Part shown: piece after piece, positions 46,240 to 57,904 of the stretch
Numbering within the stretch: position 1 is the stretch's first letter
Layout: each line of letters starts with the position of its first letter
Assembly (NCBI GenBank): GCA_013368445.1
Contig: JAACJO010000005.1
Coordinates: 372,001-436,000, forward strand
DNA from: Leucocoprinus leucothites
Taxonomy: Eukaryota; Basidiomycota; Agaricomycetes; Agaricales; Agaricaceae
DNA length: 64,000 nt
Direction of reading: 5' to 3'
Program-made: the position numbers and the translations under genes
Notes under the pieces: generated by a model
Told to the model about the DNA's origin: nothing
What the model saw: the letters and a program-made list of their open reading frames with translations, nothing else
Databases searched by the model: none

Positions 46240-47905
46240 GTTGAGATTCCATTCCGTGCTTAAGCGGAACCTGGACGACCATGTGGAACTTTGTAGCTTT
46301 TTGCTTTGTCTCTCTTTCCCTCTTTCTCACCATCTTCAGGCCGGCTTCACTCCTTCTTGTGTTTGTTTGCTTCCTGATGAATATCTCGTTACTCACCCGA
46401 TGACAATAGGAACTCCAACGTATCCTCCTGCCAAGTCTTGATTTCCCATACTTCGGTACGGACTCGGCGTCAGGTTTACAGATGCATGTAATTATTCACT
46501 GGCGATCAAGTCATTTGACAGTCAGTTGTTTGCGTGACTCAAAATGGTACAGGGCAAGCGCTTCTGAAGGTACAATCGGCTTTCTCGTCCAGCTCACCCT
46601 TGACGCACTCTCAACACATCCCCTTCATAGTGAGACGTCGAAGGACTACAAACAACTCGGAGCGACATTCTACTTCAACTATGCCGCTTCTGTTCTCAAC
46701 TCCTTTGGATTGCAAAATGCACTTGAACGTGCACCGGTGGATAGCGGACGTTTCTTTGCGAGGGCGCATTTGAGTGCGATAGCGTGTGCTGTGCTTGTTG
46801 GGGATCATCCGGGTCCGAGCGTATGCGGTATTCCCCCGATTCACATTTCATGCAGGCTTCGTACGCTGTTCTAAGATTGCTCCAGGTGCGTTCTTTCTGC
46901 ACACCTTTTTGCGGAAATGGTGGGATCTGATTCTGGACCATAGTTCGTTCAACCTGAATTCCAGGCATTCTTCGAGGACGAACAAAAGGCGCTCTCACTC
47001 GTCAAAGATGTAGCCGAATCCTGGAACACGTTGCAGCAAGTCTAACGCACACGCCATCTCTCTACGCTGCGTTCCTTTGCGTGCTTATTTCGGCGAAACT
47101 GGAACCTCAACGAGATAGCCAGATGCCAGGGCAGGATGAAGGTGATCCAATGACGGACACACGTGCCGCTTCGACTTCTGGCATCTATCGGTCCCCTACA
47201 ACTAACACGGCCTCTCCACCTGTCCTTAATCCTGTGCAAGCTTCGAATTCCGATTCTACACCACCGAATCCTGCTGACGGAACAACAGAAATGGCTTCGC
47301 CTTCTGCTGCTACGGTTCTGAGTGCTACGACCACTGCAAATGCAAATGTGGGCGAAATCAACCCAAACTCATGGCTTCAGCAACCACCACTGCGGATACC
47401 GGTGGGAAATGCAGCATCATCAACAATGGTGGCATATTATAATGATCCGCAGAATTACTATGTGAACGAGTTCAACTTCGAGAGCGAGATGGGGCACGTG
47501 GCTGATATGTCAATACTCCCGCCTACGGTGACTGTGCCTCCTAGTCCCACAGATGACGGAGCGATGATGGGTGGATGATGATGGAGAATACATTGTGTAG
47601 TGGGTTCTAGGATGCTATGTTGTTTCCTGGTATGTTTCTTTCTCATTCGTAGTTGCGCTTGGTATGAGGCTGATGTGTCTTGTGGTTTTGTAGGGTACAA
47701 CAGTATGGACAGTCTGAGTGGTGGATTCGTGTTTGGAGCAGGTAGAAGTGGGTTGATTACACCCGGGTTTGGGCTTTCCCCGATGTAGTCGGGTACAAAT
47801 ACACCTTTGAGAGGATATGTTCAGCATCCGTTGACGCACAGTATGATAAACGCGGCGTTTGATCATCATAGACAACTGAAGGATGGGATTAAAATTGGTT
47901 CATAG
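46240..47905 (+). pseudogene. TF copy E, 3' fragment
   Basis: Starts in the intron at GAGATTCCATTCCGTG and covers the last four exons of the TF. Lesions are a lost base near 46485 that shifts the frame, TGA at about 46538 where CGCGAA is expected, and a frameshift near 47576. The Thr/Asn/Pro-rich exon (47081-47578) remains open and ends DDGAMMGG. There is no zinc cluster and no start of its own, so it cannot be a TF. It is closest to TF-B. Confidence 0.85.
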
Positions 47906-48449
47906 CTTATACTGGAATTGTTGGCTTTTTCCCCCTCCTCTTCTATCTTGCTTCAGAGCTTTCATCGTGATACTTGTTTCTTTTCATCCTGTGTCCCCAA
48001 TTGAGTTCGAGTTTTACCTGGATGGCTTTTTGTTGTTGTTCTTTTAAATATGTTCTTGGTGTATTAGTATGTGCTCATGTTGGTTTGTGAACCAATGTTT
48101 TTGTGAAGAAAATATATCACGGTGCACGGGCGTAAGACAAAGTGTGTTAGCTCATTCTCACGAGTAAGTAACCTTATCCTCGTTTCGAGTTGTGGTAAGG
48201 CATGTACTGAAAGGAAAGACACCTCGTGAATGCGGCCCGGTATTCACTTAAACTGCCCTTAGATATCTAGATCCACTTCATTCAGGTGATACATAGATAG
48301 GAGTTTGCATCTGTATAGACCATTCTGAGTATGTTGAAACGCTGTCGATGATCCAACTGAAGGCCATTGAATGCATTTCTCAAATTCCGCTAGTAACTAC
48401 TCAGCACCCACATATCACTTTCTCTAAGCGCTGATGTAAATCCTGCTAT
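47906..48449. other. 3' flank of TF-E (unit spacer)
   Basis: Matches the spacers of units C, F and G. No gene seen. Confidence 0.6.
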
Positions 48450-48623
48450 CCGAGTTCACTGATTTTAGCCACCTTCGCCAATGTTCCCGGGACACGCTCT
48501 TATAGCGTTCTCATTTGTCGCCGCTGCCCTTGGTCAGCAGGTCAGCACCAACCTGGCGGAGAGCCACCCCAAGCTCCAGTGGTCCCAGTGCACTAGCGAT
48601 GGTTACACTGTTGAGGGCAGCGG
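48450..48623 (+). pseudogene. Captured 5' fragment of a GH7 cellobiohydrolase gene
   Basis: About 174 bp absent from the matching spacers of units C, F and G. It begins with about 30 bp of leader ending CCACCTTCGCCA and an ATG at 48481. The 47 codons that follow look like a family-7 glycoside hydrolase start: a signal peptide (hydrophobic LIAFSFVAAALG), then QQVSTNLAESHPKLQW and QCTSDG, and TVEGS before homology stops. GH7 enzymes are secreted cellulases that release cellobiose from chain ends. Only the first exon end is here, so it is non-functional. The downstream frame (to 48768) is spacer sequence. It probably entered as filler DNA during break repair. Confidence 0.75.
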
Positions 48624-48721
48624 TTCTGTTCGGGAGCTGACGAAAATGTTCCGCTCTCTAAACCATTGTCCACTGCTGTCTCTGAGTCTATTCCAGTCCC
48701 AATGTCCGACACTGCCCAAAA

Positions 48722-51297
48722 TTACTTCCCTTGATGACTGCCTGCAATCTCCTCTTCCCACCCCCTAAACCACCACTTCTGTTTACTGGTCGGTGGTAGT
48801 GCAGCGCTTAACCAGATGACCTGCCAAGTCCAGGTAATGCCGTGGCTAGTTCCACGTAACTTTTTGCCAATACAAGCAAGACTCGACTTTGAGCCATTCC
48901 CCACAATGACAAACCCGACAGTTTGTTTCTTCATATCGTTCTGATCAAAATTAACATATTAGGCAGGCGGGTGACACGGATGATGTCCACGTACCAAAGG
49001 GTCGGTCGCTGTGAGGTCCAGAGGTTCAATAGGCTTCCCATCTGTCAGAACTGAGAGATGGTGGAGAAGTTTTGGGTCGACTATCTCATCTTCGATTTTT
49101 GTTCGAACAAAGTGGGGACTGGCCCTGGTGTCTCGCGCCTGTTTTGGGTTTGCGATGAGATGTTACAGGTAGTTGAAGGTACGGCAAAGGTCACATACCA
49201 AATTTACTGCATACATTGGAAGAGGAATGTCATCGGAGTACTGAATTTGACCATGCATCAGACCGAAATCGAAATCATGAAGTACATTGAACAAGTCTGA
49301 GTCAAAAGCATTTCCCTCCGGCATAGTGTTATATTCGTAGTGTTCAACCAGTAGCGTACTGTGTATGTGCAGTGTGTGTCGATCGGACATGCCACGAAAC
49401 CATGCGTTGAGCATGGATTCAGCATTCTGGTGCTCATTAGCCATCACAACTAACTGTACGTTAGAACCAAAGCATCAAATGATAGAGAAAAACGACTCAC
49501 AAGTCGGGTTCACGAATTGGTAAATGAGTTTATACCAATGAAGGCTACACGCTAGCTGACATTGACGAGCCTGGTCCTTGGAGACAAAATATTTACCTGA
49601 CCGCTGTAAGCTGGTCAAGTAATCAGGGAAGGACTTGTGATAAAACGTGAGGCCCCGGTTTGAGGCTTTCTCCGGGGGGGGAATGTCCACGACCGAGTGT
49701 AACCTCTGCATTATACTATAAAACCTGGGCTGGTTAATTCGGAGGAAAAGCCAAAGCTCCCTTGTTGTAAGTTCCCTGCGTTCCGGGGATCTTCCGCCAA
49801 TTGTGTCTAAACCATGGGAAAGGAGCGCTAGAACCCGTGTCACGCTCGGGGATGCACTTTCCGACACCCTGGAGAGGATACGAGAGTAGAATACATCCAG
49901 CGCCTCCAAGGGGTTGCTTGCGCCAACCTCACCCAGCCCACGAAGCATACTCAACAGGGAGATCAGCTGTGCTTCAGGATCTCCAACAGAAGTATCACCG
50001 ACGTATCGCTCTGCAACCGAAGCAACCACAAAATGGCCAGACACCTGCTCCAAGATTATCGCAAGATCAGATTCGGTGGGCCACGGGTTATCAACGCTAA
50101 TGCTGATGGTGTCTTGATACTTGTGATGGATCTCCTTGAAGCGACCACGCATATATCGCTCAACATCGGCGCGCGATTGGTTGTTGATGACGAGTTCTTC
50201 GCGTCTACAAACATAGGCATATTCGAGTCGGGAAAACGTAGATTTGAGATGGCGCTCGGGTCGGCTACAAATGAGCCAGAGGAGCGGCAGGTATTTCTTT
50301 TGTGCAGCTTCCTTGATCAGCCCTACCAGCCGACACTGTGCCTCGTCATCACTGCACTCATCAAGTCCATCGATGACAATGACATGAAGACTTTTGTAGA
50401 ATGGCTGAGCTTGATGTGAAGCGAGCTGAAGAAATGGCTCTTCGATGAGCCCTCGAAACTGTGCTTCGAGCGTGGCATCGAGAGCGGAAGGGTCACTTGC
50501 GAGCTTTCGGGTAATGGCACTTTTATAACGATCATTATGAATTGCCATCTGATAGGCAATCGTTGGAATAACACGAAGTGGATCTGAACGCTTCCCCCCC
50601 TGGGTGCTTGAGAAGAAGTAAGAAGCAGCAAGGAGCCCTTGGTCCTTGGCAGCCTCGGCAAAGGTCTGAGCGACTGCACTCTTTCCTACGCCTGCAGCGC
50701 CGAATAGCCAGATCATTCTTGATTCATGACGTATGTCAAGAAGCCATTTGAGAAGCTTTTCTTGAATGGATTTTCGGGTGCCTGGGTAACAGCGAGGGTG
50801 GGGGTAACGGGCTGCGGAATCAAGGCCAGCCTCCGGCGTTCCTGCATTCCTGAGGCGCTCGAGGACTGAAAGTCGAGCTTAGCCATCGTCAAGTCTTCAA
50901 AATTATGCATGACACATACCGGGCTGTCCACTCATGATGTAAGTATAACTCCGAGAGTCGGCATAGAAAGATGGATGTGTCATCACGAAATCACGAGCAC
51001 CAGCAAAAGGGCCAGCCTGGTTACATGTAGAGGGTTGTGGGGGTGACATGGGTGGCACACGGGCATTGCTAGCTCTCTGAGACCGAACGAACGAGATCAC
51101 TTCGCCAATCAGTGACTTCGGTTCGTTGTTTGTTTCTGGGTAAACAAAGGAGTGTTAGGGATACTGTACTGTATCAAGCACAAGCTTCATCTACGAGGCA
51201 CGGGACACTCACTTGGGTTCTGCCTACCGTTCTTCCTTGACCTGGGTTTTTGAATCAGATGAGAAGCCCCGTCCTTCAGACGATCCACGATGTGCAT
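48722..51297 (-). CDS. nwd2-like NACHT STAND NTPase, copy 4
   Basis: Six exons, minus strand: 51297-51213, 51135-50920, 50865-49501, 49449-49199, 49138-48995, 48940-48722, giving 759 residues with intact phases. The P-loop is GAAGVGKS: the usual proline (GPAGVGKS) is alanine, as in copy 5, while Gly, Lys and Ser are kept. Walker B IVIDGLDEC, LICSRPERH and FYHKSFPDYL are present. The loop after HGLDTIG reads GRSPERRELT, unlike any other copy. The second intron in translation order has the donor GTATGTGTC, still canonical. The last exon carries VGFVIVGNGSKSSLACIGK and TWTWQVIWLSAALPP. The GH7 fragment lies about 100 bp beyond its stop codon. Confidence 0.9.
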
Positions 51298-51404
51298 GAT
51301 GAGCGGTGAATTCGGTTGAAATGACGCGGAAAAGAATAACGATTGGAAGACGAGGTGGTGACGGGAGGCAAGCGAGCAGGGGAGCTGAATACGGGATGCT
51401 ACGG

Positions 51405-51410
51405 TATATA
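51405..51410 (-). promoter_or_regulatory. TATA-like box of NTPase-4
   Basis: TATATA, 108 bp upstream of the ATG. Confidence 0.5.
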
Positions 51411-51933
51411 TGAGAGAAGGCAAGGAGGATTAATGGGGCCTTGAGGTGTAGGCGTGGTGAGGCCCCCGGAATATGCCTATGGAAGACCAATGGACAAACT
51501 TGAACCAAAAAGCCAGGTACGACCTGAGTATAGGTGATTGAGTTGCAGATATAAACCTCCAGAGGACCGCTATCAAACTACTATAACCGCGCTCTGGCCA
51601 CCAATGCTGACCTTGACACCCAGCAGGAGGCGGAGGGCCCGTCAGCGGCGATGCCTTAGTCGAGGTGCGGACTGCACGGGCGTTAATTTGCGGTGGTCTG
51701 ATTCCAGCGCGGACGTTTGCTTGCCCACAAGACACAGACACAAATGGCGAAAAGGGACAAATTTGAATCGATCTTCTGTAGGCATATGACGGGGTCCTGC
51801 GCAGTGTATAGATAGCCACACAGCTGACAGTTGATTGACCACACCGATCACAGACTCACGCTGATTGGGTCGGTTTTGGCTAACTGAACGAAGCAAAGCC
51901 TTGTCTTTTGCTCAGTAACTCAGTCGTCATGTG
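51411..51933. other. NTPase-4 upstream region
   Basis: Conserved unit segment, ending at the insertion described next. No gene seen. Confidence 0.5.
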
Positions 51934-52210
51934 TGGGAGACAACAATGCTCCCGATGAATAGTCCCCCCTACACCCATTGCATAAAAATCTCTCCCCTTA
52001 ATTTTTCGTTGACAACCCCCCATACACCTCCGCATCAGAACACCCCACACTCCACTATACCCATTCACAAACCCTTCGGAATCATTAAAGTAGCATAATA
52101 TAGCCGCACGAACGTAGTAATTAGCAGTATGACCTCTTACTATACGTTCACCGTGTCTTAGCACTAGTTTGCTTGTAACGGTATATAAATATAGAACCCT
52201 CTCTCTCTCT
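51934..52210. mobile_element. 277-bp insertion flanked by a 15-bp direct repeat
   Basis: CTCAGTCGTCATGTG at 51919-51933 is repeated exactly at 52211-52225; units B and E have a single, slightly diverged copy there. The insert begins TGGGAGACAACAATGCTCCC, has TATATAAATATAG near its end, and finishes in a CT run. A 15-bp duplication and simple-repeat tail suggest a SINE-like or other target-primed insertion, but no polymerase III boxes are seen. A short solo LTR of another family is an alternative. Confidence 0.7.
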
Positions 52211-52324
52211 CTCAGTCGTCATGTGAGTTCAAGTTGTTGATAGCGTCCCTGACTGCCGCGCTCCTCCAACTATACTCCCTACTACATCCCCACTGCTACT
52301 ACCGGTACCATCGAAGTTGCCCCC

Positions 52325-53983
52325 GGTCGAGATTCCGTTCTGCACTTAAGCGGAACATGGACGACCATGTGGAAGTTTGTAGCTTTTTATTCTCTCCCTC
52401 TTTCCCCCCCTTCCCACCGTCTCTACGCCAGCTTCGTTCCTTCTTGTGCTTGTTGGCTTCCTGATGAATATCTCATTACTCACTCGATGGCAGTAGGAGC
52501 TCCAATGTACCCTCCTGCCAAGTCTCGATTTCCCATACTGCGGTGCAGACTCGGCATCAGGTTTACAGACGCAATGTAATTATTTGCTTGTGATCAAGTC
52601 GTTTGAGGGTCGTTTTGGGTGGCGCGAAAAATGGCACAGGGCAAGTGCTTGGGAAGGTGCGATCAACTTTCTCGTCCAGCTCACCTTTGATGCACTCTCA
52701 ATACATCCCCTTAATAGATGAAACGTCGAAGGACTACAACTGGCTCGTAGCGACATTCTATGCCGCCCTCGTTCTCAACTCTCTCGGATTGCAAAATGCA
52801 CTTGAGCATGCACCGATGGATATCGTATATTTCTTTGGAAGAGTACGTTTGAGTGCGCTAGCTCGCTCGTTAGGGATCATCTGGGCCTGGGTATATGCGG
52901 TATTCCCCCGAGTCACATTTCGTGCAGACTCTGTATGCTGTTTCGAGTCCGCTCAAGGTGCGCTCTCTGTGGTAACCTTAGATGCAAAATGGGGGGTCTG
53001 ATTCTGGACCGTAGCTCGTTTGATTCGAGTTCCAAGCATTCCTCGAGGACGAACAAAAGACACGCTCTCTTGCTCAAGATGTAGCCGACGTCTTAGAAAA
53101 CATTGGAGCAAGCACAACATACACCAGCCCTCTACACTGCGTTCCTTTGCGTGCTTATTTGGGCGAGATTGGAACCTCAACAAGGTAGTCAGATGGGCGA
53201 ACCAAACCAGATTGAAGGTGATTCGACATATGCGCTGATTCAACCTCTGGCATCTATGAATCCCTTCGACTAACACAGCCTCTCCACCAGTCATTAACGT
53301 TTAACCCTGCACAAGCATCAAATTCCGATTCTACATCACCGAATCTGAATCCTGCTGGAACGACGGAAATGGCTTCGCCTTCTGTTGCTACGGTTCAATT
53401 GCTACAACTACGGTAAATGCAAATATGAACGCAGTCAACCCGAATTCGCAGCTTTAGCAATCACCACCAGCGGGGATACAGCATCGATGGCGACGGCGTG
53501 ATTTAATGAGTCGCAGAATTACTATAAGTCTATATGAATGAGTTCAACTTTGAGAGTGAGATGGGACTTGTGGCTGATATGTCGACGTTCCCGCCTACGA
53601 TGGCTAGGCCTCCTAACCCTACAGATGATGGAGCGATGATGAGTGCATTGACGATGGAGAACATAATGAGTGGTAGGTTCTGGGATAGGATTTTGGTTCC
53701 TGGTACGTTTCTTTCTCATTCGGAGTTGTGTTTGGTATGAGGTTGATGTGTCTTTTGTTTTGTTTTTGCAGGGTACAACAGCATGGATGGTTTGAATGGT
53801 GGATTCGTGTTCAGCGCGGGCGGAAGCGGGTTGATTACACCTAGGTTTGGGCTTTCGCCGATGCAGTCGGGTGCGAATATGCCTTCGCGAGGACATGCTC
53901 AAAAACTGTTGACGCAGAGTACGATAAATGCGGCGTTTAATCATCATGGACAGCTGAAGGATGGAATTAAATTAAATTCATAA
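52325..53983 (+). pseudogene. TF copy F, 3' fragment
   Basis: Begins in the TF intron (GAGATTCCGTTCTGCACTTAAG) and covers the last four exons. Small deletions shift the frame near 52615 and near 52750, stops occur (for example TAG near 53455), and exon 4 has lost sequence around GCTAGCTCGCTCG. The two terminal exons (53534-53700 and 53772-53983) remain open, ending GQLKDGIKLNS. Confidence 0.85.
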
Positions 53984-54627
53984 CTTTTACTAGAATTGTT
54001 CGCGTTTCCCTCTCTTCACTTTCTCGTTTCGTGTCAGATCTTTTGTCGTGACATTTATTTCATTTAATCCTTCATCCCCCCAATTTTGCTCAAATTTAAG
54101 TTTTGATGGTTGAGTTTATGTTTGTTATTTTAATCATGTTCCTGGTGTATTAGTACACGCTTATGTTGGTCCATGAACCAATGTTTTCGTGGAAAGAAAA
54201 AAATGATGGTGAGTAGGCGTAAGTAGAGTATATTAGGTCAATCTCGAGAGTAAGCACATCCTCGTTCCGAGCTGTGGTAGGGATGTACTGACAGGAAAGA
54301 CGCCTCGCGAATGCGGCCTGGTGGTCCACTTAAACCGCCCTAGATATTTAAATCTACTGCATCCCAGTGCTACATAGATAGAAGTCTGCACCTGCACAGA
54401 CTACTCTGAGTCTGCCAAGATGCTGTCGCCAAGTATGATCCAACCGAAAACGACTGGATCCATTTCTCAAATTCCGTTGGTAAATACTCAGCAGCCGCGT
54501 ATCTCCTCATCGCTGGTAAAGGTCCTGGTATTCAAGAGGCGGCAGAAATGCTACACTCTAAACCATTGTCCTCTGTTGTCACTGGGCCTATTCCACAGTC
54601 AGTCAAAATCTCTGACACCACTCAATA
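53984..54627. other. Convergent spacer, TF-F / NTPase-5
   Basis: Similar to the spacers of units C, E and G, without the GH7 fragment. No gene seen. Confidence 0.6.
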
Positions 54628-57195
54628 TTACTCTTGTTGAAAACTGACCACTATCTGCTCTGCCCACTTCCTATACAGCAGCTTTTGCCCACTGGCTGGC
54701 AGTAGTGCCGCGCTTAACCAGATGACCTGCCAAGTCCAGGTAACGTCCTTCATGTCAACTCGGCGTTTAGCAATGCAAGCAAGGCCAGACTTTGCGCCGT
54801 TCCCCACAATAACAAACCTGACGGCTTGTTGGTTCATATCGTTCTGATTAAGATGAATGTATTAGACGGACGGGTGACACAGATGATGTCCACGTACAAA
54901 AGAGTCGGCCACTTTGAGGTCAAGAGGTTCAACACACCTCCCATACGTCAGAACTGAGAGGTGGTGGAGAAGTTTTGGGTCGACTATCTCATCTTCGATT
55001 TTTGTTCGGGCGAAGTGGGGACTAGCCCTAGTGTCTCGCGCCTGGTTGGGGTTTTTATGAGTTGTTACGGGTAGTTGAAAGTAGGGTAAAAGTCACATAC
55101 CAAGTTGACTGCGAACATAGGAAGAATATTGCTACTTGAGCGCTCAATATGACCAACCATCAGACGGAAATCGAAATTATGAAGTACATTGAACAAGTCT
55201 GAGTCAAAAGCAATTCCTTTTGGCACAGTGTCGTATTGTTCGTAGGTAATAACAAGTGCCATGCTGTGATTGCTGAGGGTCCTCCGGTTGGGTATACCAC
55301 GGAACCATGCATTGAGCATGGTTTCAGCGTTCTGGTGCTCATTAGCCATCACAACTAACTCCATGTTAGAACTAGGGCATCAAATCATGCAGAAAATGAC
55401 TCACGGATCGGGTTGTTGAATTGGAGAAGGAGACTATACCAGTGAAAGGTACACGCTAGCTGACACTGACGAGCCTGGTCCCAGGAGACAAAATATCTAC
55501 CCGACCGCCATAAGCTGGTCAGATAATCAGGGAAGGACTTGTGATAAAAGGCGAGGGGCCGGTTTGAAGCGTCCTCCGGAGGGGGGATATCCACGACCGA
55601 GTGTAACCTCTGCATTATACTATAAAAACGAGGCTGGTTGATTCTGAGAAAAAGCCAAAGCTCCTCTGTTGTAAACTTCCTGTGCCCAGTAATTCCTCTG
55701 AGGCCAATTGAGTCTAAATCATGGGAAAGGAGCGCTAGAGCCTGTGTCACAGTCGGAAACGCACTCTCTGACACCTTGGAGAGGATACGGTAGTAGAATA
55801 TATCTAGCGCCTCCAATGGGTTGCTTGCGCTAATCTCACCCAGCCCACGAAGCATACTCAAGAGGGAGATGAGCTGCGCTTCAGGATCTCCGGCAGAAGG
55901 GTCTCCAACGTATCGCTCTGCAACCGAAGCAACCACAAAATGACCAGACACTTGCTCCATGACTGTCGTGAGATCAGATTCGGTAGGCCAGGGGTTGTCA
56001 ACGCTAACCCCGATGGTATCTCGATACTTGTGATGGATCTCCTTGAAGCGAGCACGCATAAATCGCTCAACATCAGCACGCAATTCGTTGTCGAAGATAA
56101 GTTCTTCACGACTACAGACATGCGCGTATTCGATTTGGGAAAACGTGGATTTGAGATGACGCTCGGGTCGGCTACAAATGAGCCAGAGGAGCGGCAGGTA
56201 CGTCTTCTGTGCAGCTTCCTTGATCAGCTCCACCAGCTGGCACTGTGCCTCATCACCACTGCACTCGTCAAGGCCATCGACGACAATGACATGAAAAGCC
56301 TCACTGAATGGCTGAAGACCATGTGAAGAGAGCTGAAGAAATGGCTCTTCAATGAGCCCTCGGAATTGTGCTTCGAGCGTGGCATCGAGAATGGAAGGGT
56401 CGCTGGCAAGCTTTCTGGCAATGGCACTTTTATAATGATGGCTATGAATTGCCATCTGATAGGCAATCGTTGGAATAATACGAAGTGGATCGGAACGCCT
56501 CTCCCCCTGAGTGCTTGAGAAGAAGTAAGTAGCGGCAAGGAGCCCTCGGTCTTTAGCGGCCTCGGCAAAGGTCTGAGCAACTGCACTCTTTCCTACACCT
56601 GCAGCGCCGAACAGCCAGATCATTCTCCATTCGTGACGCATGTCAAGAAGCCACTTAAGAAGCTTTTCTTGGGTGGATTTTCGGGTGCCTGGATAACAGC
56701 GAGGGATGGGGTAACGGGCCGCGGAATTAAGGCCAGCCTCTGGTGTTCCTGCGCTCCTGAGGTGCTCGAGGACTGAAAGTCGAGTTTAGTTATCGTCAAG
56801 TCTTGCGAGATTATGCATGGCACGTACCAGGCTGTCCACTCATGATGTAAGTATACCTCCGAGAGTTGAAAGATGGATTGGTCAGCACGAAATCATGAGC
56901 ACCAGTAAAAGGGCCGGTCTGGTCGCTTGCAGAGGGTTGTGAGGGAGTCATGGGTGGCACATGGATGTCGCCAGCTTTCTGAGACTGAACGGACGAGATC
57001 ACTTCGCCAATCAATGACTTCGGCCCGTTGTCTGTTTCTAGGTAAACGAAGGGAGTGTTAGGAGCATTGTACTAAGCACAAGCTTCGTCTACGATGCACG
57101 CGACACTCACTTGGATGCTGTCTACTACTCTTCTTTGATTTGGGTTTTCGAACGAGACGGGATGCCCCATCCTTCAGACGATCCATGATGTGCAT
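54628..57195 (-). CDS. nwd2-like NACHT STAND NTPase, copy 5
   Basis: Six exons, minus strand: 57195-57111, 57037-56828, 56772-55405, 55354-55101, 55041-54898, 54843-54628, giving 758 residues with consistent phases. The P-loop is GAAGVGKS, followed by Walker B IVVDGLDEC, LICSRPERH and FYHKSFPDYL. The loop after HDLDSIG is LRGITGHRKFT, nearest to copy 1. Exon 1 starts MHIMDRLKDGASRL and keeps the basic KPKSKK stretch. The last exon shows VRFVIVGNGAKSGLACIAK and TWTWQVIWLSAALLP, with a distinct patch (RRVDMKDV) between them. No lesions are seen. Confidence 0.9.
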
Positions 57196-57304
57196 GATGA
57201 GTGGTGAGTTCGGTTGAAGCGATTCGGAAACAACAACAACTGGAAGATATGAGGTGGTGGCAAGAGGCAAACAAGCGGGGGAGCTGAATACTGGGTACTA
57301 CAGT

Positions 57305-57310
57305 TTATAT
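57305..57310 (-). promoter_or_regulatory. TATA-like box of NTPase-5
   Basis: ATATAA on the minus strand, 110 bp upstream of the ATG. Confidence 0.45.
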
Positions 57311-57904
57311 GAGAAGGTGAGAAATGATAATGAGGCCCCCGGAATGTGCCGATGGAGGATCAATGGACGGACTTGAACCGAAAAACCAGGCACGCCCAAT
57401 ATCTATGCGGACACTTGGGTTTGCAGACATAAACCTCCTGAAGACGGCTATAAAGCTACTACAACCGCGTTCCGACTACCAAATGCAGACTTTGGCATCT
57501 GGCAGGGGGGCGGAGGGCAGATCAGCAGCGATGCCTTAGTCGAGGTGCGGACTGAATGAGCCTAATTTGGGATGCCGCCTGTACCCGGTATGGACGTTTG
57601 CTCGCTCAAATATCCCAGACACAAATGACAGAAAGGGTCGATTTTGGTCCTTGGATCGATCCTCTGAGGCATGGGATGGGGTCCTCGCGCGCAGCGTATA
57701 CATAGCCACATAGACAGCATAGTAGGTTCTTGACTTGACTGATGCACAGCCACGGTCGAAATCACAGGCAGAAAGTCCATAGATGTCGGATCCCAAGTTC
57801 TTCTGAATTTGAAATAGACTGGGGATGGGAAAAATAGATACTTTTTCAAGTGATTGGGCACTTCCGAACTCGAAGTACTTCGTAAACCCAAGCTTCAGCG
57901 GTCC
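57311..57904. other. NTPase-5 upstream region and junction to TF-G
   Basis: The part from about 57715 is homologous to 63205-63420 at the right edge of the array, and not to the B/E/F junction segments. Homology to the TF intron starts at the GCTTGAG near 57918. No gene seen. Confidence 0.6.

Noticed and set aside
49801..50100. Plus-strand ORFs opposite exon 3 of the NTPases (seen in several copies)
   Set aside because: Recurring antisense shadows of a long conserved coding exon, with no start, domain or splice support.
52180..52225. tRNA-derived SINE in the 277-bp insertion
   Set aside because: No A or B box and no tRNA-like fold seen; only the long target duplication and simple tail support retroposition.
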